Source: Diploptera punctata
Lineage: Eukaryota > Arthropoda > Insecta > Blattodea > Blaberidae
Assembly (NCBI GenBank): GCA_030220185.1
Contig: JASPKZ010007549.1
Span: 372,001-436,000 of the forward strand
DNA: 64,000 nt
Reading direction: 5' to 3'
Made by a program: the position numbers and the translations under genes. The notes below the pieces were generated by a model. It had not been told where the DNA came from, searched no databases, and saw only the letters and a list, made by a program, of their open reading frames with translations. Below are positions 31,720 through 40,672 of the stretch, piece after piece (position 1 is the stretch's first letter; each line of letters begins with the position of its first letter).

Positions 31720-32166
31720 TTAAATAAAAATAAAACTTAGTTTTATTTGATTTTCATATTTATTAAGATATAATTCAGTGACAGCTGTTTCGGTACACTG
31801 TACCTTCTTCAGACATGTTAACAAATTATGAATTGTGTTCCAACTGATCTAAGCAACAATACAACAATATTTTTTTTTAATTTAACAAAGGCGATTCATT
31901 CAAATCAAGTTGAGAATTTAACAGTTTATTACTACTTTTCAATTTATTTATTTCTACAGCCTCCAAAAGGTCCAACTTCTTACCCTTATCACAAACATGT
32001 AAAATTTCATAATTTGGATCGATACAATGATTAAATTGGAATAGGTGGTTAGCATATTTTGAATTTTCTAAATTTGTGTTATATGCTCTCATGTGTTCCT
32101 TTATCCGAGAGATAAAAGGTCCACCAGTTTGTCCTATATAGGCATTGTCACATGTGCCACACTACA
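31720..32166 (-). mobile_element. Penelope-like element 3' end (GIY-YIG plus pseudo-LTR)
   Basis: The minus strand begins at 32166 with CGTCDNAYIGQTGGPF (intact YIG) and runs RIKEHMRAYNTNLENSKYAN, then KKLDLLEAVEINKLKSSNKL to the stop at 31877. After that come about 150 bases containing the hammerhead. It is over 90 percent identical to the second half of 2640-3090 but starts abruptly in the GIY-YIG core, so it is 5'-truncated. Arg and Glu positions of the nuclease fold are present; without RT it cannot act alone. Confidence 0.85.
31770..31830 (-). ncRNA. Hammerhead ribozyme candidate (ACAGCUGU type)
   Basis: Minus strand: core CUGAAGA (31812-31806), A, stem II GGUAC-AGU-GUACC (31804-31792, five pairs), GAA, ACAGCUGU (31788-31781; AC/GU can pair over an AGCU loop, or the palindrome can pair between molecules), C at position 17 (31780). 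Stem I: GU/AC next to the core and, beyond an internal loop, AUAAUU (31829-31824) with AAUUAU (31775-31770). Every conserved core base is present. This is the cleanest PLE-type copy. Confidence 0.83.
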
Positions 32167-32199
32167 ATAATTGGCAATTTTGATTTGTTTATTGTCTTG

Positions 32200-33045
32200 A
32201 AAAATTTCAAAAATAGAAAAATGCAATATTAATCTAATGTGTGGTACTATTAAAATAACCCTTAAAAACACAAGAAAAGCGACAAAAATGAAATCTTATA
32301 AAGTAATGGCTGTTCCTGTATTGATGTATGGACCAGAATGTTGGACGATCACTAAAAGACAGGAACAAAGATTGGAAGCAATTGAGGTCAGATTTTGAAG
32401 AAATGTAGCACGATATTATCTGCGGGATAAAAAACGAAATGAGGATATGAGAAAGGAACTAAAGAGTTTCACACTTGTTGATCGTATAGTGGAATATAGG
32501 AAGGCCTGGAAAGAACATATTGATAGAATGCCAGAAGATAGATTTCCAAAATAGTCCACGACTGTGGTCTCGAGGAACCGTGCTGCCTTGTCACACAGCG
32601 GTCCCGGGTTCGATCCCCGGTCGGTACGAGTTTCCTGGGTGATGGTTTTTCCAGAGGTTTTTTCTTTACTTGTAAGACAAATGTCAGGAAATTGTAAGTC
32701 CCAAACGGACCCCGAACATCATCAGGCCATCATTAACATATTCATTAAGGTCTCTCCTGATGCATCATATATCATATGGGCAGCGTAACTCCGCCTTCCA
32801 TGCTCTCCAACCTCAGAAGTGGGTTACAGTAACGCCATGTCAGGAGAGAACACCAGAATGTCGAAATGACAACGTAGTGGCATTGAATTAAAAAAAAATA
32901 TTCCAAAATTATTGCTGAATTATAAACCACACGGAAGGAAAAATGTTGGACGCCCACACAGAAGATGGTCTGAACATTTCTAACAATTCTAGCTTTCATG
33001 AAACCGGAACGAGCCAACAGGCTTAATCCCTGGATGGTGATGATG
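32200..33045 (+). mobile_element. LINE C-terminal fragment split by a SINE
   Basis: KSYKVMAVPVLMYGPECWTI, TKRQEQRLEAIEVRF, LRDKKRNEDMRKELKSF and WKEHIDRMPEDRFPK are read up to 32552. After the SINE the frame resumes at 32901 with NYKPHGRKNVGRPHRRWSEH and a trailer ending GATGATGAAGAAGAAGAG. The SINE at 32553-32900 divides it. Confidence 0.87.
32553..32900 (+). mobile_element. SINE-1, full length, with 9-bp TSD
   Basis: Flanked by TTCCAAAAT on both sides (32544-32552 and 32901-32909). Contains B box GGTTCGATCCC, ATGTCAGGAAATTGTAAG, the ATCATTAACATATTC segment (empty target of the MITE at 47089) and the short-tail end AGTGGCATTGAATTAAAAAA. The 348-base length defines this variant. Confidence 0.93.
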
Positions 33046-33079
33046 AAGAAGAAGAGAGAAAACTATAATATTCCTTGCA

Positions 33080-33440
33080 AAAATAATTTTGAACAATGGT
33101 CGCTTCAAGGTTTAGGAAAATCTCCTATTATGGCCTTTAAGTGGACTCTTCCAACGCTTTCTTGGTCGTCCCAAATTCCGTCTTCCTATTGCTTTGTAGT
33201 CATAAGCTTGTCCTCTAGAGCGGAGGTTGGCTTCCTCAGTACGTGGGAATTCAATCTACTTCTACAATCAAATTTTTATCTCGTGGTGGGGAATGAAGTT
33301 GAGGCCATTGCGGATATCTTCGTTTTTTATTTAATTTAATTCAGAACACCCCTTAATAGATCTTAAACATTTGAATTTCTGTTGAGTATATTTTATTTCC
33401 AGTCTCCTTTTCGCAGTGTCCAAGTTGCACTTCCATATAA
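33080..33440 (-). mobile_element. LINE C-terminal fragment, decayed
   Basis: The minus strand shows ATWTLRKGD near 33420, KNEDIR-like codons near 33320 and YKAIGRRNLGRPRKRWK near 33160 in different frames. It faces the preceding plus-strand LINE tail. Confidence 0.6.
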
Positions 33441-33769
33441 CTGCCGTAACCTGAAAGGAAAGGAATTAAGACATACTTTTTTGACCACAAAAGGGCATGG
33501 AGAACCTCCAAGAATGAGTGATCAGCTTAATCCAGGGCCTCCTCCGAGACTACACAACATTAAGACGTTCACTCACACATTTATACTAAACAAGGCTAAT
33601 ATAATTATGGTGGTTAGATATTGTCTTGTAGATAATAAATTCAAATTTAAAAAATCAGCTAGGAAACGTATCCCGATCGGGGATGGAATCTGGTTCCTCT
33701 GCGTACGCGGCATCGACGTTACTCCGAGACCAATGATGTAGACACAAGATTAATTAATTCAAATAACCT
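33441..33769. other. Unassigned spacer
   Basis: A short plus frame (33382-33741) carries no known motif; GATCGGGGATGGAATCTGG near 33675 may be a decayed SINE B-box region read inverted. Confidence 0.3.
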
Positions 33770-34258
33770 GTCAACACTTATAAAACTATTATTCTACCAG
33801 TTATATTATATGGATGCGAAACGTGGACTCTTACTTTAAGGGAGGAAATGAGATTACGAGTTTTTGAGAATAAAGTTCTTAGGAACATTTTTGGACCAAA
33901 GAGAGATGAACAGACAGGTGAATGGAGCAGACTACATAACAATGAGCTACATGGTCTTTATAGGAAGCCAGATATAATAAGAACAGTTAAGTCTCGTAGA
34001 CTCCGATGGGCAGGACATGTTACACGTATGGGGAATCAAAGACTTGCATGGAAGCTTCTTGTAGGAAAGCCAGAGGGAAAACGCCCAGTTGGTAGACCAA
34101 GAATGAGGTGGGAGAATAACTGACTATGATTTGAGGGAAGTAGATTATACAGGGAATGATTGGAAAGCATTACCTTAGGATAGGGATGTATGGAGAGCTT
34201 ATGTCCACGCGGCCATGAACCTACGGGTTCGATAGTGCCAGTGAGTAAGTAAGTAAGT
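33770..34258 (+). mobile_element. RTE-A LINE 3' fragment
   Basis: YMDAKRGLLL-type frames give way to the open frame MRLRVFENKVLRNIFGPKRD, EQTGEWSRLHNNELHGLYRK, SRRLRWAGHVTRM and GRPRMRWENN. There a two-base loss shifts the frame before YDLREVDYTGNDW and the RVR stop. The trailer ends GTGCCAGTGAG with GTAA repeats (34243-34259), a complete 3' end. Confidence 0.92.
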
Positions 34259-34758
34259 AACCTGTCAGCACTTGTCAGAATGTTAGGTTGAAACTGTGGA
34301 TAAAAGAGCAGACGGTATACTATAGTTGTTAAAGTAACTTTTTGTTTTTTTCGCTCTTCTTCTTCTAGTCTTAGTCTTGTTCTGGGTGAAGTTTTGGACA
34401 AATATCTCCATCTATCTCGGTCATTCCATGTCTCTTCTTCCTTCATATTCACCCATTCGACTTCTCATTTCTCGACATTCTTCATAATTTCTTCTTCCCT
34501 TTTAATTTTTCTCCTACGTCCTAATTTAGGTGCTTCTCTTGGTGACCTTCCAGTATTCGTTCTTTTAACATGACTATACCATCTTATTCTAATCTTGTAT
34601 TTTACCCAGCTTCAAAATGTCTCTTAACTTAGTGTTCTGTATTCTATCTGTTCTGTTTTCCCTAAGCATGCTTCTTGAAAATAGCATCTCTGTTCCCCTT
34701 GTAATTTACTTAATTCCTGGTATTAAAAGATTCCGGGCTATGTGGCCGTGGTCTATAA

Positions 34759-34824
34759 CTGGCGTTTCTTCCAGACGTTTCTCCCTCAACTGCGGAGCGC
34801 ATCTTCAATGGCGAGCGCTTCCAG
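34759..34824 (-). ncRNA. Hammerhead-like motif, left arm, mutated core
   Basis: Same layout as the right arm, but core position 3 is U (CCA-UUGAAGA), which should impair cleavage. Stem I outer pairs CUGG/CCAG, inner CCA/UGG, and ACGU are kept. Confidence 0.68.
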
Positions 34825-34874
34825 CTGTTGTTTCCCTCGACTTCGCAGTCGAGTCTACGACAGGGAAACAACAG

Positions 34875-34940
34875 CTGGAAGCGCTCGCCACTGAAGATGC
34901 GCTCCGCAGTTGAGGGAGAAACGTCTGGAAGAAACGCCAG
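34875..34940 (+). ncRNA. Hammerhead ribozyme candidate, right arm
   Basis: Stem I outer CUGG (34875-34878) with CCAG (34937-34940), inner CCA (34888-34890) with UGG (34926-34928), internal loop between; core CUGAAGA (34891-34897); stem II about CUC/GAG with one mismatch; GAA; ACGU (34921-34924); C17 at 34925. The two-part stem I with an internal loop is typical of natural type I hammerheads. Confidence 0.8.
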
Positions 34941-35235
34941 TTATAGACCACGGCCACATAGCCCGGAATCTTTTAATACCATGATTACCGGCCGTGAAAG
35001 CCTGCATTCCACTACTTAATTCCTCTTTAATTCTGTCCATGTTTTGGTTCCATAAATTAATATTATTGCCATTTTTACAGATTGTTACAACTGACTCGTT
35101 TATCTTTTCCCATTTTCCATTTCCTTCTTCCTAAACAGCCCTTTTTCTATAATCCTCTTCATTTCATGACTTCCTGGATATATGATGATCTTGTAGAAGA
35201 TTTCCGGGCTGTTGGCCGTGGTCTTGAGGCTTTGT

Positions 35236-35286
35236 AGTTCCCCGACGTTTCGCCAGAGACTGCATCCGGCATCCTCAAGGGTTGTC
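35236..35286 (-). ncRNA. Hammerhead-like motif, left arm, UUGAGGA core
   Basis: Stem I CCC/GGG, UUGAGGA (C3 changed to U), U, stem II GCC/GGC with a large loop, GAA, ACGU, C. The core change is present in both arms, so it may be subfamily-wide and probably inactive. Confidence 0.6.
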
Positions 35287-35395
35287 TTGAGACTGACAAT
35301 TTTGTCGACTACCTGCCTTATTTATACATTTATCTACGACGTCGCGGATAAATGTATAAATAGGGCAGGTAGTCGACAAAATTGCCAGTCTCGAG

Positions 35396-35447
35396 TCAGC
35401 CCTTGAGGATGCCGGACGCAGTCTCTGGCGAAACGTCGGGGAACTAC
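35396..35447 (+). ncRNA. Hammerhead-like motif, right arm, UUGAGGA core
   Basis: Mirror of the left arm: stem I CCC/GGG, UUGAGGA, stem II GCC/GGC, GAA, ACGU, then C and GGGGAACUAC. Same C3-to-U change. Confidence 0.6.
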
Positions 35448-35956
35448 AAAGCCTCAAGACCACGGCCAACAGCCCTGAAATCTTCTTCATGATCATCATA
35501 GTAACTCCGGCCGTGAAAGCCTGAGTCAATATATTCCTGGATATAGTTCTTGCAACTGCGTTTAGGTCTTCCCAAATTCTTTCACCCCGGTGGTATCCAT
35601 TTGATTTTCTTGTGTTGTCCATCCTAGCTGTGTGTCCACACCACTTTAACTGTAGCTAGTGCATTTCATCAGTGATACATGTCTCCTACCATAGCTTCTC
35701 TTATTTGTATTTGATGTTTTGTTTTATCTCGTTTTTCTACAATATTTTTTTTTTAAATCCATATCGGCTGTCAGAAGTTTCTCCCTTAATCTCAGTTTTA
35801 CACTCGATACTTCAGCTCCGTATACGGTAACACTTTGCACAATACTTCTGTATGTAAGCGTCTTTGTACTTTTCCCGTAAGGTACGGTTAAAAATCTTAA
35901 GTTTTTGCCTGCATTTATTATAACATGAATTTACACATCTGCCTTCTTTGGTAAAT

Positions 35957-36478
35957 ATAATTCCTAATGGTATCTTTACCTTGTCGTGGTGGAGTGGCTT
36001 GCGTGCTTAAATGATCCTGAGAGCTATGCCGGCGGTAGCATTGCTGCCGATAGGGTTACCCATGCCGGACTGGTCGAAGGTGATAAGCCAGGCGAAAAAA
36101 GTACCTTGGGCGAAAGAGTGACGATCTTTCACCGTAAAAATACAACCGTCAAGAAATGCGGACATGGGTTCATCTGGGGTAAAATTTTCCGGAGGTCAAA
36201 TAGTCCCCCATTCGGTTCTCCGGGCGGGGACTACTTCAGGGAACCCATGCCAAAGGCTCAAAAAATGCATGGAAGCTTCTTGTAGGAAAGCCAGAGGGAA
36301 AACGCCCAGTTGGTAGACCAAGAATGAGGTGGGAGAACAACATTAACTTTGATTTGAGGGAAGTAGATTATACAGGGAATGATTGGAAAGCATTAGCTCA
36401 GGATAGGGATGTATGGAGAGCTTATGTCCGCGCGGCCATGAACCTACGGGTTCGATAGTGCCAGTGAGTAAGTAAGTA
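35957..36478 (+). mobile_element. Internally deleted RTE-A (5' UTR joined to 3' end)
   Basis: It starts TACCTTGTCGTGGTGGAGTG and continues AGCTATGCCGGCGGTAGCAT to GGGCGGGGACTACTTCAG, which I recognise as an RTE 5' leader. At about 36262 it joins ATGCATGGAAGCTTCTTGTA, the AWKLLVGKPEGK codons, and runs to AYVRAAMNLRVR and a GTAA tail (36462-36482). About 3 kb of endonuclease and RT is absent. The 99-codon frame 35986-36285 is leader read-through. Confidence 0.82.
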
Positions 36479-36507
36479 AGTAAATATTAAGATATTTATA
36501 TGAATCT

Positions 36508-36757
36508 ATGTCCACCGCTGTGGTCTCGAGGTAGCGTGCTGATTATCACGCAGCAGGCCCGGGTTCGATATGTCAAGTAGCTTTGAGGCCCAAAAGCTCT
36601 CCGATCGTCATCTGGCCATCACCATCATCTTCACCGGTGTGGAAAGTAAGGGGAAGCTACCCCCCCCCTTGTAATTCCGTAGTGAAGCTACAAAGCATAG
36701 CTTGGAAGTGCTATGATTGCAATGAAAGACCTGCCCTTGGGCAGAACACTATAGAAT
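36508..36757 (+). mobile_element. SINE-1, long-tail variant, internally deleted
   Basis: The head TCCACCGCTGTGGTCTCGAG to GGTTCGATATG is followed directly by TTTGAGGCCCAAAAGC, losing about 70 bases. The CACCGGTGTGGAAAG block and TTGGGCAGAACACTATAG end are present. It follows the RTE-A tail by 25 bases. Confidence 0.85.
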
Positions 36758-37242
36758 AGAATGTTAATCTATAATCCAGCTCCTTCTATAAAAATTAGCA
36801 ATACTATTTAAAATATATTTTGTATTTTTTTTTTACAATTTAATTTCAAGTTTAGGCTGAAACAGTCTTGTTTACAATGACTATGCCCCAAATGGGAGTC
36901 AATGACCAATCACATTTCAATTATTTTTTTATTTACAACCAATCACAGTCGTGTTTCGCCTAGAATTTACCAACTAATGTTTATCATAATAAAGAAAACA
37001 CCTCCTTTTTAACATTCTGAATAGGTCATAGCATTATTTTGCAGTGACTGATTCTCTAACATAGAAACCTATAACGTTGGTTATAAATTTCTCCACTAGG
37101 ATGAATTCTTACAACATTGCGATCCTTTGGCAATAAATAATATTATGATCTGGTTGTAGTGATGAACAAAAGAAGCAAATGAAGCGTACCTATCGTTTCT
37201 CATTTGTTTTCAAACATCGCCGTTTACATTAAATAAATAAAT
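36758..37242. other. Unassigned spacer
   Basis: No gene or repeat recognised. Confidence 0.4.
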
Positions 37243-37420
37243 ATTTTAAAATAACTATAGTTAAATAATGATTTGTGAGTAAACAGCTTAATTTTTTCGT
37301 TAAATAGTCCTAACAAATGCCACTCTTGATTTCCAAATTATCTAGATAAATTCGCTCCTCACTTCGTGGGTCGTGAATTTATCGATAATTTGGAAATCAC
37401 TCGTGGCATTACTTATGAAA
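37243..37420 (-). repeat. Hairpin-containing dispersed repeat, copy 2
   Basis: Inverted copy of 12173-12350: AACAAATGCCACTCTTGATT, the paired TTATCTAGATAAATTC and AATTTATCGATAATTTGGAA arms at about 37330-37400, and the neighbouring AATAATGATTTGTGAG block. Confidence 0.65.
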
Positions 37421-37699
37421 AATAAGAAATTGTAGGTAGAACCGGGGGGGGGGGAGGCGCCCGGTTCTAATCTCGCGATTTCTAAGTCACTGATGCGTCA
37501 CGAATTTTTCTAACCCTCTATAACCATTTAAAGTAATTTGGTTAAGTCTAGGACACCATAGGAATAGGAATCTAAATAAAAAATGAGAATTTATGTAGAA
37601 TGGTTGATTGAAGCTTTTTCTATATAATAAATAACCAGGTAATATTTGAAAATATTGTTTCCAGACGAGCCGTTTATAGACTATAGTTAACGTAATTGA
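37421..37699. other. Spacer with G run
   Basis: A ten-base G run at 37444-37453 precedes a short GC-rich patch; nothing else recognised. Confidence 0.4.
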
Positions 37700-37795
37700 A
37701 GAGAGAATTTGCAGCTGAACTGGGACTTAGCCCCAATATCTCCAGCTTTATGTGCAGGCGCTGTACCATTGAGCTAGTTACGCACTCCTCCAGGA
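37700..37795 (-). mobile_element. tRNA-like SINE fragment (SINE-5)
   Basis: Minus strand: A-box-like TAGCTCAATGGTACAGCG and B-box-like GGGGCTAAGTCCC at tRNA spacing. A related plus-strand half (TTGACAGCATCTGGAGATAA, GGGTTTAGTTCCCAGCTCAG) lies at 38273-38350, across the TIR element, in opposite orientation. Confidence 0.5.
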
Positions 37796-37889
37796 GCAAG
37801 CACAAATTCCTCTCCCTCTATTCCCTGAATCCCCTAAAGTAGTCAAACTTTTACTCACAAGACTTGCAAGAGAATTGACAACCTTTACA

Positions 37890-38274
37890 TTTCGAAACTT
37901 ACCTTCAAGTTTCTGCCAGAGAAGCGTTGTGATGTACCAAGGCTGTGTCTAAAAAATATCTGCCGTTTTTAACTGCAAGGCACTAGAATACAGCGACAAA
38001 TCTCTCATCCAAACTTCAAGGAAGGAATGCGACTCGTGAATTGATAGATTGGATAATCCTCACTACCTGCTGCCCACGCCACGTCCTGCCTCACTCCACT
38101 CCACTCTTACTCAAGCAGGGAGCCCATCTGCTCCGTACAGTGGGTTACCATTGCTGGATTCTAACTTCGATTTGTGTACCTTGCAGTTAAAAACGACAGA
38201 TATTTTTTTAAACAGCCTTGGTACGTCACAACGCTTTTTGGGAGAATTTTCAAGGCAGGTTTCGCCGTGCAATG
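37890..38274. mobile_element. TIR element (MITE), copy 1
   Basis: Inverted ends of about 95 bases: the left has GCGTTGTGATGTACCAAGGC and TGCCGTTTTTAACTGCAAGG, and the right has their complements at 38175-38250. The centre is unique and non-coding. A second copy with longer ends is at 53184-53722. Confidence 0.8.
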
Positions 38275-38359
38275 GTTGACAGCATCTGGAGATAAAACCT
38301 GGAGACCTTGGGTTTAGTTCCCAGCTCAGGTGTAGATTTTTCTCTCCAGTTAATGTTTG

Positions 38360-38814
38360 TGTTCTCCGAACCTGTTTATTATTGGAATTCAGAAACATTT
38401 TGGACCATTTTGCCTTAGGCCTGTGAAATATATATTTTTTGCCTCCATTTTGTACCAATAATTGTACCATCACACCAGATTTTTTGGGTACATGAAGAGG
38501 TTTCTTCAAAGTAAATATTTAAGTCGATTTTATTAAATAAGTTTTTCTAGCAGATAAATTGATATGCATGCATTATAATAATATGCTTTTATTTTGACTG
38601 TAGTTTCTAGCATTAAGGCATTGCATTGCAGCCAGCCATATTGGATTTATTCTTACTTAACGAAAGAACAGTGTGATGCTATTTTCAGAGTTTGTCTTAT
38701 TTTTTAAACGATTGAATCTGATGGTAATTCTAGCCCTGTATTATACTTCATTATCTGAACCTTCAGCACATGTAAAGTTAATTGATTTTATAACACTCAA
38801 TAATTGTAAAATCA
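38360..38814. other. Unassigned spacer
   Basis: No gene; short minus frame 38111-38509 spans the MITE and carries no motif. Confidence 0.35.
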
Positions 38815-39112
38815 CAAATGAGATTCCTCCGATCACTAACTGGAGTAACATTAAGGGATAGAATGAAAAGTGATGAGATAAGGATGCAGTGGAATAGTAG
38901 GGAAATGGTTGAACATATACAAAATTATCAGATTAAATGGTTCCAACACGTCCAGAGAATGTCAAATTCCCGTTTACCAAAGATGATTTACCACCTCAAC
39001 CCTAAAGGCAAAAGAGACCTCGGAAGACCCTTCAACCGATGGAAAGATCAGTTTTTGTAGTCGCAGAACGGGCATCATCACCCAATACTGCATTCGCAAG
39101 AAGAAGAAGAAG
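38815..39112 (+). mobile_element. LINE-B 3' fragment
   Basis: Open frame MRFLRSLTGVTLRDRMKSDE, QIKWFQHVQRMSNSRLPKMI and GKRDLGRPFNRWKDQFL with stop at 39060. The trailer GCAGAACGGGCATCATCACC ends GAAGAAGAAGAAG. The 3' 120 bases are nearly identical to the end of the internally deleted element at 12480-13012, making this its likely parent subfamily. Confidence 0.88.
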
Positions 39113-39254
39113 AATTGTAAAAATAGTTTTATACTGGAAGAGTTAAGGGCCTTCAGCCCTTCTCTTCCGCTCTGGTAACATAAGATAAAAAAAGTTAAAA
39201 TATACCTTCTTAGGTAAGATCCGTCGTCCTTAACTTATAAAATATGTATTCTTT

Positions 39255-39310
39255 ATGCCTGTAGGCCTTTCAGAACATCCGTTCCATCTTCAGCAGGTCC
39301 TTCTTCGCTA
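39255..39310 (-). ncRNA. Hammerhead ribozyme candidate, left arm
   Basis: Identical core and stems to the right arm read on the minus strand: CCUG, CUGAAGA, GGAAC-GGAU-GUUCU, GAA, AGGCCU, A, CAGG. Confidence 0.8.
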
Positions 39311-39417
39311 CAATATCTAGTATGATGGTTGATGCTGCTGGTCCTAATGTGGTGTTTTCGTGACTAAAAAAAAACACATTTGGACCAGCAGCATCAACCA
39401 TCATACTAGATATTGTA

Positions 39418-39475
39418 GTGAAGAAGGACCTGCTGAAGATGGAACGGATGTTCTGAAAGGCCTACAGGCATAAAG
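39418..39475 (+). ncRNA. Hammerhead ribozyme candidate, right arm
   Basis: Stem I CCUG/CAGG (four pairs), core CUGAAGA, U, stem II GGAAC/GUUCU (one G.U), GAA, palindrome AGGCCU, A at position 17. All core positions conserved. Confidence 0.82.
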
Positions 39476-39600
39476 AATACATATTTTATAATTTGAGGAC
39501 GACGGATTTTACCTAAGAAGGTATATTTTAACTTATTTTATTTTATGACTCTCCACCTCAACGGTTTTAACAATGAATTTTATTGGTATTGACTCTGTTA

Positions 39601-40058
39601 ACATACTAATATGTTCATTTCATTAAATGATATTAGATAACCAAAACATCGGTGGAAAGATCAATACCATCTTCGTTAGGTTTACAATCACTGGTCACAT
39701 GACCTAAAACGGATTTGTCAATGATGATGATGAATATTAGTGTATAAATGTGTACACTAACGCTGATCATCTAAATAATTTTTGAAGAAGAAATTGTTTG
39801 TCTGAGCCGGGATTTGAACACAAGACCTCCTGTTTTGTGCACTACCGCTCGTGCTACTCAAGCATCCTTATTCGAGAACATGTTATATTTGCGTAAGAAT
39901 GAGTAGTACAATTGGGCACTGCGCGACTGCGTAAAATTTGAGGGCTTGATTTGGAATCTTGTTTAGGCAAAACTTTTTTCCTTCATAAATTATGTTTAAT
40001 GATAATAATTAATATTTTAGGAAGTAACACGATGATGTTTTACATAATTATTAAAAAC
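39601..40058. other. Spacer with a tRNA-like trace
   Basis: Minus-strand 39805-39865 has a possible B-box segment (inverse of GCCGGGATTTGAACACAAG) suggesting a decayed SINE. Otherwise nothing. Confidence 0.35.
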
Positions 40059-40059
40059 A

Positions 40060-40205
40060 CTTCGTGTTTTGTATTTTCCAGCACTAGTTTCAAGGAATTT
40101 TCCTCCCATTTTCAACTGGTATCTGACTAGAGTCAGTTCAAAATAGCGAAGAACATCCTTGAATTTAATGCTGGAAAACACAAAAATTTGAGATATAAAG
40201 TCTGA
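40060..40205. mobile_element. Degenerate hammerhead-type fold-back
   Basis: The left part (minus strand) reads CCAG, UUGAAAA, UGGG, AGGA-AAA-UUCCU, U, GAA, ACUAGU, G, CUGG: stems I, II and palindromic III are visible, but C3, G8 and position 17 are altered. The right part, CCTTGAATTTAATGCTGG, is a decayed inverted partner. Likely an inactive relative. Confidence 0.5.
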
Positions 40206-40255
40206 TTTATTTTATGATCGTTAGATAATATTTATGAAAATGGCAGATAGATATG

Positions 40256-40338
40256 AAGGATGGATGGATGGATAGATAGATAGATAGATATGAAGGATAG
40301 CTAGCTAGATAGATAGATGGATGGATAGATGGATAGAA
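40256..40338 (+). repeat. GATA/GATG microsatellite
   Basis: Mixed GATA and GATG tetranucleotide runs with one AGCTAGCTAG interruption. Confidence 0.9.
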
Positions 40339-40412
40339 TCAGTCTGATACCCATCCAAATCGGGGGTTCCCAACAATTGACATTTAAGGACACATGAATA
40401 AAATTTTAAATA

Positions 40413-40672
40413 ATAGCTACAAGCCGGAAGGTCGAGGGTTCAAGTCCCGTTGGGGTCAGGATTTTTAAACTGACCCAAACCCTCTGGCGGCACTATGGCC
40501 TCTAACGGAAATGAGTACCAGACGCTTGTTCTGGGGGTAAAGGCGGCCGTCACGCAGGGCTGACAACCCGGCTGACATAAAGTGCCGATTGTCTAGAAAA
40601 AGTGGGAGCCTTAACCTCCTACTACCCCAAGGGCTTCCGGGTCTGTTGTGGGATCACTTTTACTTTACTAGA
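40413..40672 (+). mobile_element. SINE-2, 5' truncated
   Basis: Starts at TAGCTACAAGCCGGAAGG, keeps B box GGTTCAAGTCC and the full body, and ends with a single 48-bp-type segment between GTGGGA repeats, then TCACTTTTACTTTAC. Confidence 0.9.

Larger units (their letters stand above)
34719..35012 (+). mobile_element. Fold-back hammerhead element, 294 bp
   Basis: Bounded by the direct repeat TACTTAATTCCT (34707-34718 and 35013-35024). Two arms of about 130 bases are inverted copies of each other around a short GC-rich centre, each arm carrying a hammerhead motif that reads outward. The right end has an extra single-copy block ATTACCGGCCGTGAAAGCCT. There is no open frame of note: 34617-34913 and its neighbours just read through the arms. 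Confidence 0.85.
35183..35533 (+). mobile_element. Fold-back hammerhead element, 351 bp
   Basis: Direct repeats TTCCTGGATATA at 35171-35182 and 35534-35545 delimit it. Arms of about 150 bases are inverted copies (GACGTTTCGCCAGAGACTGC on the left; its complement on the right) with an AT-rich centre, and the right end carries CTCCGGCCGTGAAAGCCTGA. Arm sequence differs from the 34.7-kb element, so it is a separate subfamily. Confidence 0.85.
34340..35900 (-). mobile_element. LINE fragment interrupted by two hammerhead elements
   Basis: Minus-strand LINE-like codons (for example MLRENRTDRIQNTKLRDIL near 34640, and a GRR..R motif near 34510) with a GAAGAAGAAG tail near 34350 continue at 35025-35170 and 35546-35900 once the insertions at 34719-35012 and 35183-35533 are removed. 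The frame is badly decayed. The two inserts lie in what was one LINE copy or two adjoining copies. Confidence 0.6.
39190..39600. mobile_element. Fold-back hammerhead element, AGGCCU type
   Basis: Arms of about 155 bases, 39190-39365 and 39372-39535, are inverted copies around an A-rich centre, each holding a hammerhead that reads outward. The outer end TTAAAATATACCTTCTTAGG recurs inverted near 39515-39535. An extra block after the right arm (CTCCACCTCAACGG) also follows the single arm at 3488. No coding sequence; TSD not found. Confidence 0.8.

Noticed and set aside
33382..33741. 119-codon plus-strand frame as a gene
   Set aside because: It crosses a decayed LINE and spacer, with no conserved motif or splice context.
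35986..36285. 99-codon protein
   Set aside because: It is translation of an RTE leader running into the LINE tail.
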